Shown here piece by piece: positions 14,418 to 15,250 of a stretch of 15,250 nt of DNA. A program made the position numbers and the translations under genes. Below the pieces are notes generated by a model that worked only from the letters and a program-made list of their open reading frames with translations, was not told where the DNA came from and did no database searches. Position 1 is the first letter of the stretch. Every line of letters begins with the position of its first letter. This DNA comes from an uncultured Clostridium sp. (GTDB taxonomy: Bacteria > Bacillota > Clostridia > Lachnospirales > Lachnospiraceae), in the NCBI GenBank assembly GCA_958442925.1, contig CAUCIO010000039.1, positions 1 through 15,250 on the forward strand. The letters run 5' to 3'.

Positions 14418-14903
14418 GGGGAGATAAACCGGTGATGAGACAGTACCTGCGGCACAGATTCATACAAGTGGAAGACAATCCAATATTTTCAGAATCGATG
14501 GGATATACATGATAAGAATTTTTTTTGTATGTTTATGTAAATGATAGACAGGGCATATATAACTTTGGCATAAGCTTGAGTTTCCGTAAACTGTAACTTT
14601 AAAATGAATATAGCCGTCTAAAGTGCCAATTTGCCGATTTTTTGAGAAGTTTAGAGTGGCAGTTCTGTGATTAGAGGTACTTTAATAAGCCCCGCCGGAA
14701 CCGGACTTTGGGAGAGTTATTCTTTTATCTATTTAAGCAACCAGCTTAAGGCAGAGTTGACGGTATGCAGGACGTTTTGTCCGAAACCATAACCTGACGC
14801 CCTCTTTTGCATAGGACAGTATCCCGGAGATACCTTTAGTCAGCCGATAATAGCAGAAAGAGATTCTTTCTTTTATTGGATTTGCTGTCTTTATAATAGC
14901 AGC
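14418..14903. other. 486-base A/T-rich interval, no gene recognised
   Basis: I find no ORF with a ribosome site on either strand. A T8 run at 14519-14526 follows the HNH gene but lacks a G/C-rich stem. Two similar 15-base stretches, TCTAAAGTGCCAATT (~14619) and TTTAGAGTGGCAGTT (~14651), match at 11 of 15 positions. The interval joins the broken transposase at its right end and is most likely decayed mobile-element or island-edge DNA. Confidence 0.5.
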
Positions 14904-15250
14904 CTTATCCTTGTTGCGATTGGAGTCAGCAACGATGGCTGCCGCGAGATTATTGGTGCAACTGAAGGTATGAAAGAAGACAGGGAAAGCTGGCGTTCCT
15001 TCTTTGTATGGCTGAAAGAACGAGGCTTAACAGGAGTCCGCCTGATTATCGGAGATAAAAATCTCGGAATGCTCGAAACCATACCAGAAGTATTCCCAGA
15101 TGCCCGTTATCAGCGCTGCACCGTTCATTTTTATCGGAACATTTTCTCTGCTACTTCACGTAATAAGATGAAGGCTGTAGCTATGATGTTAAAGGCCATC
15201 CATGCCCAGGAAAGCAAGGAAGCAGCACGCGAGAAAGCTCGACAGGTTGC
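14904..15250 (+). pseudogene. IS256-family transposase fragment, N-terminus missing, runs off the window
   Basis: The + strand frame through 14910 encodes VAIGVSNDGCREIIG, GMKEDRESWRSFF, LTGVRLIIGDKNLGML and QRCTVHFYRN, which are the central DDE-region signatures of IS256-family (Mutator-like) transposases. The DKN Asp would be the second catalytic Asp and CTVH the family C-x-x-H motif. Upstream in frame, where the family has its N-terminal domain and the first catalytic Asp, the sequence (SFFYWICCLYNSS) is unrelated, and a TAA occurs at 14790-14792. No start codon with a ribosome site is present. So the copy is 5'-truncated or rearranged and presumably inactive; the right part lies beyond the window and may be complete. 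Confidence 0.85.

Noticed and set aside
14519..14526. T8 run after the HNH gene as an intrinsic terminator
   Set aside because: No stable G/C-containing stem precedes it; only weak A/T pairings are possible.

Overview
The window looks like a chromosomal segment of a Gram-positive anaerobe of the class Clostridia, most likely Lachnospiraceae. This rests on AGGAGG-type ribosome binding sites, tightly packed + strand operons, U-tract intrinsic terminators and the protein families present (a NifX-FKBP fusion, a NitT/TauT-type transporter with a lipoprotein receptor, a DUF4418 transporter operon, an IS256-type transposase). Genus cannot be fixed from the sequence alone. All supported genes lie on the + strand.

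Region 1 (1-910): the 3' part of a gene joining a NifX/NifB-type metallocluster-binding domain to a SlyD-like FKBP prolyl isomerase through a His/Cys-rich linker, followed by two intrinsic terminators. Region 2 (971-4100): a three-gene ABC importer operon (permease, ATPase, lipoprotein receptor) of the nitrate/taurine/sulfonate family, substrate unknown. Region 3 (4101-4505): about 400 bases without a credible gene, packed with long A/T-rich hairpins that share a conserved loop but have different, still complementary, stems, then decaying direct repeats and a strong terminator.

Region 4 (4553-9208): an OmpR-family response regulator and a sensor kinase with an extracytoplasmic Cys-Pro-Cys-Pro-Cys motif, followed by DUF4418, an FtsX/MacB-type permease and its ATPase. 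Two direct repeats 11 bp apart sit where the -35 box of the DUF4418 promoter should be, so the regulator probably controls this transporter. Cysteine motifs in the kinase, DUF4418 and the permease suggest a metal- or redox-related function. A 17-codon leader ORF overlaps the regulator start, and the regulator lacks a stop where its domain ends.

Region 5 (9252-14417): an A/T-richer four-gene unit with its own promoter. It encodes a large HKD-nuclease/DEAH-helicase/DUF3427 protein, a MutT-like NUDIX hydrolase, a SAM-dependent methyltransferase and an HNH nuclease whose HNH motif has the residue spacing of the Cas9 HNH domain. This looks like a mobile nucleic-acid-processing or anti-phage cassette and is the best candidate for an undescribed system. 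Region 6 (14418-15250): about 490 bases of unexplained A/T-rich DNA, then the interior of an IS256-family transposase lacking its N-terminal part, consistent with a mobile boundary.
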